This document shows, in pieces, positions 10,196-19,608 of a stretch of 64,000 nucleotides of DNA. Every line of letters begins with the position of its first letter. The stretch's first letter is position 1. The notes below the pieces were generated by a model. That model did no database searches and had not been told where the DNA came from. It saw only the letters and a program-made list of their open reading frames with translations. The stretch spans positions 1 to 64,000 of the forward strand of contig CAJXUK010000004.1 in the NCBI GenBank assembly GCA_913061435.1, written 5' to 3'. Made by a program: the position numbers and the translations under genes. The DNA comes from an uncultured Thalassolituus sp. GTDB taxonomy: Bacteria; Pseudomonadota; Gammaproteobacteria; Pseudomonadales; Oceanobacteraceae.

Positions 10196-10793
10196 ACCAG
10201 TATTTTTGCCAAAAGTTCATGACTTTTTCGGGGTATTTGGTACGCCCAAGACTGCCGTTGTATCGGGCTAAGGCTCTTATCCAATCGCCTTTTTCGCGTT
10301 TTAAGTAGTGTTTTAAAATGGTGCAGCCATAGCGCAAGTTGGTTGCGACATTGATTAGGTTATCTTCTTTACGCCCTAGTTCATTTTTCCAAAAGGGCAT
10401 GACTTGCATTAATCCTTGAGCGCCTACATACGAGACCGCGTAAGGGTTAAAAGCACTTTCTACATGAATAACAGAAATTACTAATTCGGGTGAAAGGTCG
10501 GCGCGTTTGGCTTCTTGATGAATCATTCGCAGTAAGGTTAGGCGCTCTTGTGGGTCTTTAATAAAGCGCCTGAGTCTAGCCGACATATCGACCAGCCAAA
10601 CTTGGGCGTCGAATTGATCATTAAAGCTATCAGCGTCGGCAACTGCTTCTGCTAGGGCTTTTTTAAGACTGGGGTCGATTGATTGGGTCTCAGTCTTGGC
10701 AGCAAAGCTGTTAAGGGGAGAGAACGCAACAAGCAAGAACGTCAGCATCAATATTGAAAACAGCGGATGAGACGTTCTTGAATGTGTGATCAT
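10176..10793 (-). CDS. Lytic transglycosylase, SLT domain (family 1)
   Basis: The 205-aa exported enzyme cleaves the glycan strands of peptidoglycan. A signal peptide (LFSILMLTFLLVAFSPLNSFAA) is followed by a linker and a C-terminal SLT domain. The domain contains the catalytic Glu in HVESAFNPYAVS, then GLMQVMP and NLRYGCTILKHYL, and the ALARYNGS motif. It resembles MltC/Slt C-domains but is a short stand-alone form. No lipobox is seen, so it is probably soluble in the periplasm. It lies 3 bp downstream of proS on the same strand and converges on the TlpA-like gene. Confidence 0.9.
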   Translation of the reverse strand: MITHSRTSHPLFSILMLTFLLVAFSPLNSFAAKTETQSIDPSLKKALAEAVADADSFNDQFDAQVWLVDMSARLRRFIKDPQERLTLLRMIHQEAKRADLSPELVISVIHVESAFNPYAVSYVGAQGLMQVMPFWKNELGRKEDNLINVATNLRYGCTILKHYLKREKGDWIRALARYNGSLGRTKYPEKVMNFWQKYWFIDHSL

Positions 10794-10796
10794 GAT

Positions 10797-12551
10797 TTAG
10801 GCTTGAATTGCATTTTTTAAGAATTCAACAATATCATCCACAGCAATTTCTTGCTTGTCGGCTTCACGGCGATTTTTGTATTCAATGGTTCCTGCTTCTA
10901 GGCCGCGGTCACTGACCACGATGCGATGCGGAATACCCATTAATTCCATGTCGGCAAATTTAACCCCAGGGCTGGTTTTCTTATCACGATCGTCAAAGAA
11001 TACGTCGATGCCTAGATTTTGTAATTGGCTATAAAGTGCTTCTGACTTTTCACGTACTGCTTCTGATTTGTGAGCGCCCATTGGCACGATGCCCAAGGTG
11101 AACGGAGCAATGGCATCTGGCCAGATAATGCCGTTGTCATCGTTGTTTTGTTCGATTGCAGAAGCCACTACGCGGCTGATACCAATACCGTAGCAACCCA
11201 TGGTCATGGTTTTATCTTTACCGTTTTGGTCGAGTACTGATGCTTTTAGTGCTGCCGAGTATTTGGTGCCTAGTTGGAAGATGTGGCCCACTTCAATACC
11301 GCGCTTTATTTCTAGGTTACCTTGGCCGCAAGGGCTAGGATCGCCAGCAACGACATTGCGCAGGTCGGCAACTTCTGTAATAGCCGCATCACGCTCCCAG
11401 TTTGCACCACTCATGTGCTTGTCGTCTTGGTTGGCGCCGCATACAAAATCGGCACAATGGGCAGCACTGCGATCAACGATCACGTCGATGCCTTTGTCGA
11501 TTAAACCGATTGGGCCTAAAGAACCTGTGCCAGCGCCAATTACATCACGAATTTGAGCATCGCTAGCGAACGCTAATGGCTCTGCCACTTGCGCTAACTT
11601 TTCGGCTTTGATTTCGTTGAGCTCATGATCGCCACGAACGATTAACGCAACTAATGGCGCTGGTTCTTTTGCAGCTATTTGTTCTTCGGTTTGAGCGCCT
11701 AACACGATTAAGGTTTTCACAACGTTTGTTGCATCAACACTTAATAATTTGCACACATCTTCAATGGTGTGAGTGTTTGGGGTATCTATGGTTGTTAGTT
11801 CGGCGCTGGCCGCTGGGCGTTCGCCAGCTGGTGCTAAAGCTTCGGCCAGTTCTACGTTGGCGGCGTAATCTGAGCTGTCAGAGAAGGCAATGTCATCTTC
11901 GCCAGATTCTGCTAGTACATGAAATTCGTGGGATTTTGCACCACCGATAGAACCGGTATCGGCGTCTACTGGGCGAAAATTCAAGCCAAAGCGGTTGAAG
12001 ATGTTGCTGTAAGCCGTGTGCATTCTGTCGTAAGTTTCGTTCAGGCTTTCTTGGTCGGCATGGAACGAGTAGGCGTCTTTCATGATAAATTCTCGTGAAC
12101 GCATCACTCCAAAACGTGGGCGTGTTTCGTCGCGGAATTTAGTTTGAATTTGGTAGAAGGTCACCGGCAGTTGTTTGTAGCTTGAAAGTTCGTTGCGGGC
12201 TAAATCTGTGATGACTTCTTCGTGGGTTGGGCCAACACAAAAGTCGCGTCCGTGACGGTCTTTAAGGCGTAATAATTCGCCGCCGTATTCAAACCAGCGT
12301 CCGGTTTCTTGCCATAATTCTGCTGGTTGAACCGCAGGCATAAGTACTTCGAGGCCTTGGGCTTTGTTCATTTCTTCACGGACGATGGCTTCTACTTTAC
12401 GCAAGGTGCGTAAACCTAAGGGCAGCCAGGTGTATAAACCTGAAGCGAGTTTACGAATCATACCGGCACGCAGCATTAGCTGGTGGCTGATCACCACAGC
12501 ATCCGTAGGGGTTTCTTTTACGGTAGCGATTAAGAATTGTGTTGCGCGCAT
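10797..12551 (-). CDS. proS: Prolyl-tRNA synthetase (bacterial type with INS editing domain)
   Basis: This class II synthetase charges tRNA-Pro. Motif 2/3 signatures include [16 protein letters not shown] and [21 protein letters not shown] in the N-terminal half, and [13 protein letters not shown] near the C-terminus. The middle (roughly 225-405) is the YbaK-like INS domain that removes mischarged Ala, with a KTLIVLG segment. Starting at [15 protein letters not shown] (ATG 12551) gives 584 aa and matches the usual ProRS N-terminus; the ATG seven codons upstream adds an atypical leader. The lytic transglycosylase gene follows closely. Confidence 0.97.
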   Translation of the reverse strand: MRATQFLIATVKETPTDAVVISHQLMLRAGMIRKLASGLYTWLPLGLRTLRKVEAIVREEMNKAQGLEVLMPAVQPAELWQETGRWFEYGGELLRLKDRHGRDFCVGPTHEEVITDLARNELSSYKQLPVTFYQIQTKFRDETRPRFGVMRSREFIMKDAYSFHADQESLNETYDRMHTAYSNIFNRFGLNFRPVDADTGSIGGAKSHEFHVLAESGEDDIAFSDSSDYAANVELAEALAPAGERPAASAELTTIDTPNTHTIEDVCKLLSVDATNVVKTLIVLGAQTEEQIAAKEPAPLVALIVRGDHELNEIKAEKLAQVAEPLAFASDAQIRDVIGAGTGSLGPIGLIDKGIDVIVDRSAAHCADFVCGANQDDKHMSGANWERDAAITEVADLRNVVAGDPSPCGQGNLEIKRGIEVGHIFQLGTKYSAALKASVLDQNGKDKTMTMGCYGIGISRVVASAIEQNNDDNGIIWPDAIAPFTLGIVPMGAHKSEAVREKSEALYSQLQNLGIDVFFDDRDKKTSPGVKFADMELMGIPHRIVVSDRGLEAGTIEYKNRREADKQEIAVDDIVEFLKNAIQA

Positions 12552-12765
12552 AATGTTGGGCTCTCGATTCATCGAAAATGAGGGGAATTTTATCGGTGAA
12601 TTCTAATGCTTTTCCGCCGGTGCTGCAATGAGAGCAGCATTATTGCAACGCTTGGGTTTTATTGTTGGTCATTGTTGCGAATTGCACTGAATTGCTTTTA
12701 GAAGCACTGGTATTCAGCGCTTAAAGCTATAAAATGAATTTAAATTATTCAGTCTGGTTATTACC

Positions 12766-14196
12766 GTGTCGTTAAGCCTTTTACAACAGTTACAAGCAGG
12801 GCAGCTTACTTCTGCCTATCGAGCGAGCCAACAATTAGAGCCGATTACTCGGTTGGATTTATCAGCCGAGCTTAGTGAGTTTCCGATGGAAATTTTGGCG
12901 TTGGCCGATTGTCTTGAGGTGTTGGATTTATCGAATAATAAATTGTCTGAATTGCCAGCTGATTTTGATCGATTACAAAATCTACGTATTTTATTTTTAA
13001 CCAATAATCTTTTTACTCATATACCCGCTATTTTAGCCGCTTGCCCTAACTTAGAAATGATCAGTTTTAAATCTAATAAGGTTTCTGTTGTGGCAGAAGA
13101 GGTTTTTCCTGTAACTACGCGCTGGTTGATTTTGACTGATAATCAGATCGAACGCTTGCCCAACTCAATGGGTAAGTTATTGGGTTTGCAAAAGTTAGCG
13201 CTGGCAGGAAACTTATTATCTGATTTACCGCGGTCGATGAAGGCGTGTAAAAATCTTGAGCTGGCACGTTTATCGGCGAATAAATTTACTCGTATGCCTG
13301 ACTGGTTGTTTAAGTTGCCTAAGTTGGCTTGGTTGGCATTTTCGGGCAATGAATTTAATCGTGTTGAAGAGGATGATCAACTCACTAATCGCATTCTTGA
13401 GGTGCCTTTGGCCGATATTCAATTAGGCGATGTTTTGGGTGAGGGTGCGTCGGGATTAATTTATCAGGGTGAATGGATTAAACAGCCAGAAAGTTTGCGC
13501 GGCACCGATAAGGTTGTGGCGGTAAAAATATTTAAGGGTACTGTCACCAGCGATGGTTATGCGCAAGATGAATTAGAGTGTTGTTTGAATGCCGGTGAGC
13601 ATAAAACTTTGGTGAAGGTGGTGGCTCAGCTTGATCAATCTCACGAAGACAGAAGCGATGCAGAAAAGCGTTTGGGATTAGTAATGCAGCTAATACCTAG
13701 CCATTATATTAATTTAGGTATGCCGCCTTCGTTGCAAACTTGCACGCGTGATACTTTTAAAGACGGTACGGTTTTTGATGTGACGACGGTGGCGAAAGTC
13801 GCAGTGCAAATGGCCGAGGTAATGACTCACTTGTATGCTTGCGGTATTAGTCATGGTGATGTGTACGCTCACAATACGATGATTAATAAAGCGGGTGATG
13901 TGCTGTTTGGTGATTTTGGTGCGGCGACGAATTTAGCAAGCTTAGTGGATTCGCAAACAGCCTTGATTGAGCGTGTAGAAGTGCGAGCTTTTGGTAATTT
14001 ATTAGACGATTTGTTGAATTTGTGTGTGATTGATTATGATCTAGAACAGGTTGAACGCTTTGAAAATGAAACTCAATTGTTTGCCCTGTTGAGCGATTTA
14101 AAAGAGCGTTGTTTGCAAGAAGAGGTAAGCCAGCGTCCTGATTTTGCCGAAGTTGTTACTGCGTTAACTGTTGCGGCTTCTTTCATGATGACATGA
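12766..14196 (+). CDS. Leucine-rich-repeat protein kinase
   Basis: The 476-aa cytoplasmic protein fuses about seven leucine-rich repeats (residues about 25-205; LEVLDLSNNKLSELP is a typical unit) to a eukaryotic-like Ser/Thr kinase domain (about 220-475). Kinase elements in order: glycine loop GEGASGLIYQG, VAVKIFKG with the ATP-binding Lys, catalytic loop HGDVYAHN (HRD changed to HGD, catalytic Asp and Asn kept), GDFGAA with the metal Asp, and a final RPDF motif. So it should be active. No membrane segment or signal peptide. The start is GTG 12766 with no clear ribosome-binding site. It stands alone, with no phosphatase or FHA gene nearby; substrate unknown. The family occurs in Pseudomonas and relatives. 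Confidence 0.88.
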   Translation: MSLSLLQQLQAGQLTSAYRASQQLEPITRLDLSAELSEFPMEILALADCLEVLDLSNNKLSELPADFDRLQNLRILFLTNNLFTHIPAILAACPNLEMISFKSNKVSVVAEEVFPVTTRWLILTDNQIERLPNSMGKLLGLQKLALAGNLLSDLPRSMKACKNLELARLSANKFTRMPDWLFKLPKLAWLAFSGNEFNRVEEDDQLTNRILEVPLADIQLGDVLGEGASGLIYQGEWIKQPESLRGTDKVVAVKIFKGTVTSDGYAQDELECCLNAGEHKTLVKVVAQLDQSHEDRSDAEKRLGLVMQLIPSHYINLGMPPSLQTCTRDTFKDGTVFDVTTVAKVAVQMAEVMTHLYACGISHGDVYAHNTMINKAGDVLFGDFGAATNLASLVDSQTALIERVEVRAFGNLLDDLLNLCVIDYDLEQVERFENETQLFALLSDLKERCLQEEVSQRPDFAEVVTALTVAASFMMT

Positions 14197-14251
14197 GATA
14201 ATTTCACTGGCTATTTATGCGCTTAGCTTTAACACTATGTGCGGCTAAATG

Positions 14252-14273
14252 TTTGATGACTTTTTGATGACTT
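14252..14273. repeat. 11-bp x2 perfect tandem duplication
   Basis: TTTGATGACTT occurs at 14252-14262 and again at 14263-14273, in the 111-bp gap between the LRR kinase gene and the thioesterase gene. Confidence 0.85.
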
Positions 14274-14307
14274 TAGCGTTTAACAACAGTATTAGAGCAA
14301 TTGATTT

Positions 14308-14745
14308 ATGACAGCAGTAAACACAAAAGAAAAAATTTTAGAGCACCGTATAGAGGTATCTAAAACGGTTATTACTAAAGCGGTATTTCCGGAGACGACA
14401 AACCATCATGATACGCTTTTTGGTGGTACGGCGATGCAGTGGATGGATGAGGTGTCGTTTATTGCGGCCAGTCGTTTTTCACGTAAACGCATTGTAACGG
14501 TTAGCAGCGATAAGATTGATTTTAAGCATCCGGTGCCGGCGGGAACCATTGTTGAATTAACCGCCCGTGTTGTTGAGGTTGGGCGCACTAGTTTAAAAGT
14601 GGAAGTGAATATGCTGGTCGAAAGTTTGTACGCTGATGGTCAGGAAAAAGCGATTACAGGTAATTTTACCTTTGTCGCTATCGACGAAAACATGAAGCCA
14701 ACTGCAATTTTACCAGACGATTTATTAATCGCTTCTTCTGACTAA
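14308..14745 (+). CDS. Acyl-CoA thioesterase, hotdog fold (YciA/BACH type)
   Basis: The 145-aa enzyme hydrolyses acyl-CoA to free CoA and fatty acid in the cytoplasm. The hotdog signature NHHDTLFGGTAMQWMDE (residues about 32-48) and FKHPVPAGTIVEL are those of YciA-type thioesterases, and the length matches. The start ATG 14308 follows a weak site (AGAGCAATTGATTT). No operon partner; it converges on the hydrolase gene at 14778. Confidence 0.88.
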   Translation: MTAVNTKEKILEHRIEVSKTVITKAVFPETTNHHDTLFGGTAMQWMDEVSFIAASRFSRKRIVTVSSDKIDFKHPVPAGTIVELTARVVEVGRTSLKVEVNMLVESLYADGQEKAITGNFTFVAIDENMKPTAILPDDLLIASSD

Positions 14746-14777
14746 TATTGCAGTTAGCGGTTTGCTTAGCGCTTTAG

Positions 14778-15764
14778 TTATTGCGCGCTAGACATAAAGT
14801 CTTGAAACACTTCAGCACTTTCTTGTGGTACTTCTAGCATAGGTAAGTGACCCACATCTTCAAAAATATGCAGTTGCGCATGAGGTATTAATTGCTTAAA
14901 TGCGGCGGCTGCAGATACATCTAAAACTCGATCTTCTTTACCCCACATAATTAATGTTGGCAGTTTGTTTTTTGCCATGATTGTTTTAATTTTAGTGTCA
15001 AAATCTTCTTCTTGTAGACGTTCTTTTGTGGACACCATGTCGTTGAATATTTTTGAGTTAATTGCTTCACGCGCTAATGTTTTGCGTAAAAAAGCGGGTT
15101 TTAATGGCCAAGGTAAGAAAGGGGGCTGGCTCATGGTTAGGTCCATACGAAATTCAAAACTTTCTTCATCGTTAGCAATTAAGGGGTTTTTTCCTTTTGC
15201 TAATATTTTGAAGTATTCGCTTTGTGTATCACCATCGATACCAGCGGAATTCATTAGGGTTAAACTTTGAATTTTGCTGGGGTGAGTTAGGCTGTAAAGC
15301 AGGCTAATGGCTCCACCCATTGAGCTTCCGACTATGTGAAAAGAATCAATCTTGAGACCGTTAAAAAAAGCTTCTAGACGATCGGCTTGTTCGATTAAAT
15401 CGTAGTTGGTTACCATTGAACGATCGGAATCGCCATGACCGGCTAGGTCGACGGCGATGACTCGGTATTTTTCGTCGAGTGCATCGGTGAAACGAATCCA
15501 GGTGTCTTTGTTAGAAGAAAAACCATGCACAAGAATAATGGTTTCACTGTTTCCGGCACTATTTTCGACACTGCTTGCTCTTTCCATGTAGGTAAGATTA
15601 ACGTCGCCTGCGGGTGCAACCTTTACTTCTAGGCCAGCACTGTCGCGAGCCATGTTGATGGCTCGATCAAATAAGTTGTCTTGTTGTTTAATGGTACAGC
15701 CTGAGAATACTAAGGTGCTACTCAGCACGATTAGGGTGCTGATGTGCTTTAATTTTTTTATCAT
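14778..15764 (-). CDS. Alpha/beta-hydrolase lipoprotein
   Basis: The 328-aa product begins with a lipoprotein signal ending FSGC (Cys22) and continues as a canonical alpha/beta hydrolase. It has the oxyanion motif LVHGFSSNKDTW, HGDSDRS, nucleophile elbow GSSMGGA, an acidic residue in MWGKEDRVLD, and the catalytic His in VGHLPMLE. The triad is therefore complete. A lid region (roughly 195-255) is Phe/Pro rich (MSQPPFLPWPLKP). Lipase or esterase action at the envelope is likely, but the substrate is unknown. Confidence 0.88.
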   Translation of the reverse strand: MIKKLKHISTLIVLSSTLVFSGCTIKQQDNLFDRAINMARDSAGLEVKVAPAGDVNLTYMERASSVENSAGNSETIILVHGFSSNKDTWIRFTDALDEKYRVIAVDLAGHGDSDRSMVTNYDLIEQADRLEAFFNGLKIDSFHIVGSSMGGAISLLYSLTHPSKIQSLTLMNSAGIDGDTQSEYFKILAKGKNPLIANDEESFEFRMDLTMSQPPFLPWPLKPAFLRKTLAREAINSKIFNDMVSTKERLQEEDFDTKIKTIMAKNKLPTLIMWGKEDRVLDVSAAAAFKQLIPHAQLHIFEDVGHLPMLEVPQESAEVFQDFMSSAQ

Positions 15765-15802
15765 TTTTTAGTTATCTTTTAATTATTTTTTAGTTATCTT
15801 TT
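15763..15802. repeat. 22-bp-period direct repeat upstream of the hydrolase gene
   Basis: An 18-bp T-rich sequence (ATTTTTTAGTTATCTTTT) occurs at 15763-15780 and 15785-15802, beginning at the hydrolase start codon. It would alter the leader of the minus-strand gene. Confidence 0.8.
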
Positions 15803-15876
15803 GTGTGTTTTTAATGGTCGAGTTTGTTTTTTTATATGTGTTTTTTATTTGTGTTTTTTGTACGTTGTTTTTTTGT

Positions 15877-16644
15877 TTAGATGAGCGATTTTGCCAGTTT
15901 AACCAAACTATCAATATTAGGGATAATGTTTTCTTCATCTAATAATTGGTTAGGTTGATAGGCGAGTAGCATGCCATTGCTAATTTCAATGTGAAGGTGC
16001 GGATATGCCAAAATCCACTGGTTTAGTGCTTGGCGAGCAAGTATTTGTTCTATAAATATCTCTACTAAAGCTAGGTTGTTGGTGTAAAGATCGTGATGAG
16101 TAAAGGCGAAATGTTGGGGCAATCGTACCAATTTCTGTAGGGTGCGAATGCGCTCAAAGTAGGCTTTGTTAACCCCTGTGTGTTGTTTATTTTCTTCTGT
16201 TTTTGCCTGTGGAGAGAGACAAAAATGCAAATTAAAAAATTTATCCGGTAAATTTAATGCAACTAAAATAGCACTGCAATTGTGTATGCCCATAGGTTCG
16301 ATTGCTCGACAATCGAATACATTAAAACCAATGCCTTTGCTGCTGTTGTCGGCGCTTATAATATGACGAAATATAATATTTTGGCTGTAGTTGAGTAAAC
16401 CAAAGTTAGCTTGTTTGATGGTGTCGTTAAAGTTAATAAATTCTTGGTATTGCCAGTTATTGTTTTGACAAAGAGTACGAATTTTTTGGCTACGACTGTT
16501 TTTGGCCATCATCATTAACAACACAACGACAACGGTAATACTGCTTAAAATAAGAAAGGCGAATAACAGCTGCAATTTGAGCTCCGTTAGCGTTAAGATA
16601 TGGCATTTATTTGATTCAAAATTATTATTGATAGAGTTTACCAT
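15877..16644 (-). CDS. Membrane-anchored protein of unknown function
   Basis: I do not recognise this family. The product has one strong N-terminal transmembrane helix (LLFAFLILSSITVVVVLLMMM), then a basic KNSRSQK stretch and a soluble domain of about 200 residues, probably cytoplasmic by the positive-inside rule. The start is uncertain. ATG 16644 has GGGAG 8 nt upstream and gives 255 aa, but it overlaps the start codon of the divergent hydratase gene. TTG 16575 has GGAG 6 nt upstream, puts the helix at the very N-terminus and leaves room for promoters. The frame stays open further upstream only as antisense of the hydratase gene. Confidence 0.65.
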   Translation of the reverse strand: MVNSINNNFESNKCHILTLTELKLQLLFAFLILSSITVVVVLLMMMAKNSRSQKIRTLCQNNNWQYQEFINFNDTIKQANFGLLNYSQNIIFRHIISADNSSKGIGFNVFDCRAIEPMGIHNCSAILVALNLPDKFFNLHFCLSPQAKTEENKQHTGVNKAYFERIRTLQKLVRLPQHFAFTHHDLYTNNLALVEIFIEQILARQALNQWILAYPHLHIEISNGMLLAYQPNQLLDEENIIPNIDSLVKLAKSLI

Positions 16645-17908
16645 GTCTAAAACTCCCGCTAACAAAAAATCCGCTAAATCTCCAAGTAAGCCTTTAGCTA
16701 AAAAAGCAGCTCGCGTTTTAGCAGAAGAGCTACTTTGCCACGACGGTGTTTCTAAAATTGGCTTAATGACGCTGAATTCTGAAAAAACCATGAATGCTGT
16801 TGATCTAGAAATGATCAATTTGATTGATAATATTTTTGCGCGCTGGCAAGCGGATGACAGTATTGTGGCTATGGTAATGCGCGGTGCGGGTGATAGAGCT
16901 TTTTGTGCGGGTGGTGATATTCGCCAGCTTTACGACAGTATGACGCTGGCGCAATCAGAAGATACGGATGTGCCTGCTTATGAGTATGCGGATGCATTTT
17001 TTAGTGCGGAATACAGCAAAAACTATCGTGTGCATTTAATGGGTAAGCCGCTGATTGCATGGGGTAATGGTTTTGTGATGGGCGGTGGCTTGGGTTTGTT
17101 TGTGGGTGCTAATCATAAGGTGGGTACCGAGAACTTAAAGTTAGCTTGGCCAGAGATCAACATTGGTTTGTTTCCGGATGTGGCTGGCAGTTATTATTTA
17201 AGCCGATTACCTGCGCCGCTGGGGCATTGGATGGGGCTAACAGGCAGTCAGATGAATGCGCTAGACTGCCAGCAGGCGGGGTTGGTCAATTATTGTTTGC
17301 CTAATCATAGTTTGGAGCAGTTAATAACTGATTTATGCCAGCAACCTTGGCAGCGAAACAAAGCAATGAATAACCAGTTTGTGCGCAAGTTATTGCAAAA
17401 AACTGAGCGTGAGTCTGATTCTGATATTTTCCCAGTTTCTAATTATCAGTCGGCTAAGGCTGCGATTGAGGCGATATTTGATGGGGTTCAATCGCGCCGA
17501 GATTTAACCTTTAAAGATAATAAAGTGGCTCTTGAACTTATTCATCAGCGCTTTACCGCTAACCGTTTAAACGAGGCTGATGATGTGTGCGAGGGCAGCA
17601 GCGATTGGTTTAAAAAAGGCCGTAATAATTTTTTATCCGGTTGCCCAGCAACGGCGCATTTAGTGATGCAGCAATTACAGTTTGGTCGCAAGATGACGTT
17701 AAAAGAAGTTGCTATGTGGGAATTGACCATGGCTATGCAGTCGGTAAGGCACCCAGACTTTGCTGAGGGTGTGCGTGCTATGGTGGTGGATAAGGATTAT
17801 GCGCCTAAGTGGCAGCATAGCTCGATTGCTGATGTACCTGAAGAGTGGGTTAAGGGCTTTTTTGAGCCCTTGTGGAACAGGGGTGAACATCCTTTTTCTG
17901 ATTTGTGA
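16643..17908 (+). CDS. Enoyl-CoA hydratase/isomerase family protein, HIBYL-CoA hydrolase-like
   Basis: The 421-aa crotonase-superfamily protein is of the long ECH_2 type that includes 3-hydroxyisobutyryl-CoA hydrolase of valine breakdown. Oxyanion-hole motifs FCAGGDIRQLYD and GNGFVMGGGLGLF are present, with the WPEINIGLFPDVAGSYYLSR segment typical of this subgroup, and a C-terminal DYAPKW then PEEW motif. A Lys/Ala/Ser-rich leader (residues 1-30) precedes the domain. ATG 16643 is the first start consistent with the divergent gene; a more upstream frame runs through its coding region. No other valine-pathway genes adjoin, so the substrate is inferred only from family. Confidence 0.85.
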   Translation: MSKTPANKKSAKSPSKPLAKKAARVLAEELLCHDGVSKIGLMTLNSEKTMNAVDLEMINLIDNIFARWQADDSIVAMVMRGAGDRAFCAGGDIRQLYDSMTLAQSEDTDVPAYEYADAFFSAEYSKNYRVHLMGKPLIAWGNGFVMGGGLGLFVGANHKVGTENLKLAWPEINIGLFPDVAGSYYLSRLPAPLGHWMGLTGSQMNALDCQQAGLVNYCLPNHSLEQLITDLCQQPWQRNKAMNNQFVRKLLQKTERESDSDIFPVSNYQSAKAAIEAIFDGVQSRRDLTFKDNKVALELIHQRFTANRLNEADDVCEGSSDWFKKGRNNFLSGCPATAHLVMQQLQFGRKMTLKEVAMWELTMAMQSVRHPDFAEGVRAMVVDKDYAPKWQHSSIADVPEEWVKGFFEPLWNRGEHPFSDL

Positions 17909-17912
17909 TCAA

Positions 17913-18731
17913 TTAAGCTGAAACTCTGTATTCGAAGACATCGTGGGCAATGTCCAGTTCTATTTGGATATGGTTAAACGATTCTTCAATGCTGGCGCTG
18001 TGCCAACCAAGGCGATCAAGTGCTGAAATATCTTTCCAGGGTATTTGTTGTTCGGCTGGGCAAACGCGGTTATTAGCAATGGTTACTAGATCACAAAGAT
18101 CAATCCGGCTTACATAGCGATTGTTGTTTTGATAGCTTAATGGAATGTCGGATATGGTGCGCGGAAATTGCCATTTGGTTAAAATGCTTTCCCCTAGCAT
18201 GGGATGAATATCGGTTAATGCGATTTCTAATTCTTCTTGGCTGTAACGATCGCTGCCATCGGCCAGTGCGATGATCGGTAAACAGCCAATTTTGTGCAAT
18301 AAACCTGCTAAAAATGCTTCTTCTGGTACCAGTTTGGTTTTGTTAGCTAATACATAACACAAGCAAGCAACTTCTAGGCTTTGCTGCCAAACTTGGCGCA
18401 TTTTTTTTATCGATTCGGGCTTTTTGCTATTAAATAACTGACGGGTCGATAAGCTAATTGCGAGTTTGCCGCAGTAGTTTATCCCCAGCAAGCTAATCGC
18501 CTTACTTAAATCGGCGACTTTTACTTCTCGCCTTACGAGCGGGCTGTTAGCAATGCGAAGTAGATGTGCTGTGGTGGCAGGGTCGTGCTCTATGATTCTG
18601 GCTAGGCCCAGAACGTCTAGGTTTGGGTCTTTTTCACTTTGGCGAATACGTAGAGCAACTTCTGGCAGTGTGGGCAGTTTTAAGGTGTTGCTTTCAACGG
18701 CTTTCATGATGTCTGATGCTAGCTTGTTCAT
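17913..18731 (-). CDS. HDOD domain protein (downstream copy)
   Basis: The 272-aa protein is almost entirely an HDOD domain (about 10-210), the metal-free relative of HD phosphohydrolases that usually acts as a signalling or scaffold module. Recognisable parts are LPTLPEVALRIRQ, HDPATTAHLLRIANSP, and AGLLHKIGCLPI, where an HD pair would read LLHDIG but here is HK. A good GGAGG site precedes ATG 18731. It follows, by 5 bp, a second HDOD gene with which it shares layout and phrases. The pair looks like an old tandem duplication. No catalytic domain is attached. Confidence 0.88.
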   Translation of the reverse strand: MNKLASDIMKAVESNTLKLPTLPEVALRIRQSEKDPNLDVLGLARIIEHDPATTAHLLRIANSPLVRREVKVADLSKAISLLGINYCGKLAISLSTRQLFNSKKPESIKKMRQVWQQSLEVACLCYVLANKTKLVPEEAFLAGLLHKIGCLPIIALADGSDRYSQEELEIALTDIHPMLGESILTKWQFPRTISDIPLSYQNNNRYVSRIDLCDLVTIANNRVCPAEQQIPWKDISALDRLGWHSASIEESFNHIQIELDIAHDVFEYRVSA

Positions 18732-18736
18732 CTGCT

Positions 18737-19579
18737 TTACCCTCCGAGCGCATCTTGAGTTTCACTGATTTCTTCACTCATGTTTTCCATGTCGGATATG
18801 AATGTGCTGGGGTCTAAGCCTAAGCGATCAAACGATGATATCTTACTCCAATCGAGTTGTGTGTATGGGTGTTTACTGCCCGCATAGCTTTGTAGAGTCG
18901 CTACTTGGACGATGTCGGCATAGTCAACCTGATCGTTGCTGCGATCAAACTTTAAGTAGTGCTTGGGCACACCGATTAATGATTGTGGAAAATCCCACTT
19001 TTTAAGAATGTAGCTGCCTAATGATGGGTGTAAAACCGACAAGACCTTGCTTAGTGCAAAGGCGTCGTTAAGCAGTGATTCGTTATTTTCGGCAAATGCT
19101 AATATAGGCAGTTTACCAATTTGATGGGTTAACCCTGCTAATAAGGCTTGGTCGGGTTGCAGATTGGTAAAATGACGAGCCAGTACTTGGCTGCTGGCAG
19201 CAATTTCTATGCTTTTTGACCAGGTTGCTCGCATGTGTTTGTCAACGACATCGCTGGTGGCTTGAAACATTTGTTCCATAGCCAGTCCCATTGCTAGGTT
19301 GCTGGTTAAGTTGATGCCTAAGCGAGAAACAGCGGTGGTGAGATCGGATACCGGCATGGTGGTGCGGATCAATGGGCTGTTTGCGACCTTGATCATGCGT
19401 GCACTTAATGCTGCATCTCGACTTAGGATGGATGTGAGGTCGGAGATACTTGAATTAACATCTTCAGCGATGTCTCTTACTTGTAAGGCAATTTCTGGCA
19501 GGGTCGGCAAAACCAGTTCATCGCTTTCGATGGCTTGGATAATTTCTTGCTTGATTTGTGTTACCAATGGAATTGTCAT
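18737..19579 (-). CDS. HDOD domain protein (upstream copy)
   Basis: This 280-aa HDOD-only protein has LPTLPEIALQVRD, RDAALSARMIKVANSP, LGINLTSNLAMGLAM and LAGLTHQIGKLPIL. As in its neighbour the HD metal pair is absent (HQ). It is similar over its full length to the gene at 17913, with the same LHP then KWDFP or KWQFP segment. ATG 19579 (MTIPLV) is preferred over the ATG 21 bp upstream because AGAG lies 7 nt before it. The order ygfZ, HDOD, HDOD on one strand suggests one transcript. Confidence 0.88.
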   Translation of the reverse strand: MTIPLVTQIKQEIIQAIESDELVLPTLPEIALQVRDIAEDVNSSISDLTSILSRDAALSARMIKVANSPLIRTTMPVSDLTTAVSRLGINLTSNLAMGLAMEQMFQATSDVVDKHMRATWSKSIEIAASSQVLARHFTNLQPDQALLAGLTHQIGKLPILAFAENNESLLNDAFALSKVLSVLHPSLGSYILKKWDFPQSLIGVPKHYLKFDRSNDQVDYADIVQVATLQSYAGSKHPYTQLDWSKISSFDRLGLDPSTFISDMENMSEEISETQDALGG

Positions 19580-19608
19580 GTGTATTCTCTGACCTTTCAT
19601 CTCTGGTT

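Noticed and set aside
16502..16642. Longer N-terminus for the hydratase-family protein
   Set aside because: The added 47 residues are the antisense of the divergent membrane protein and do not resemble a crotonase start.
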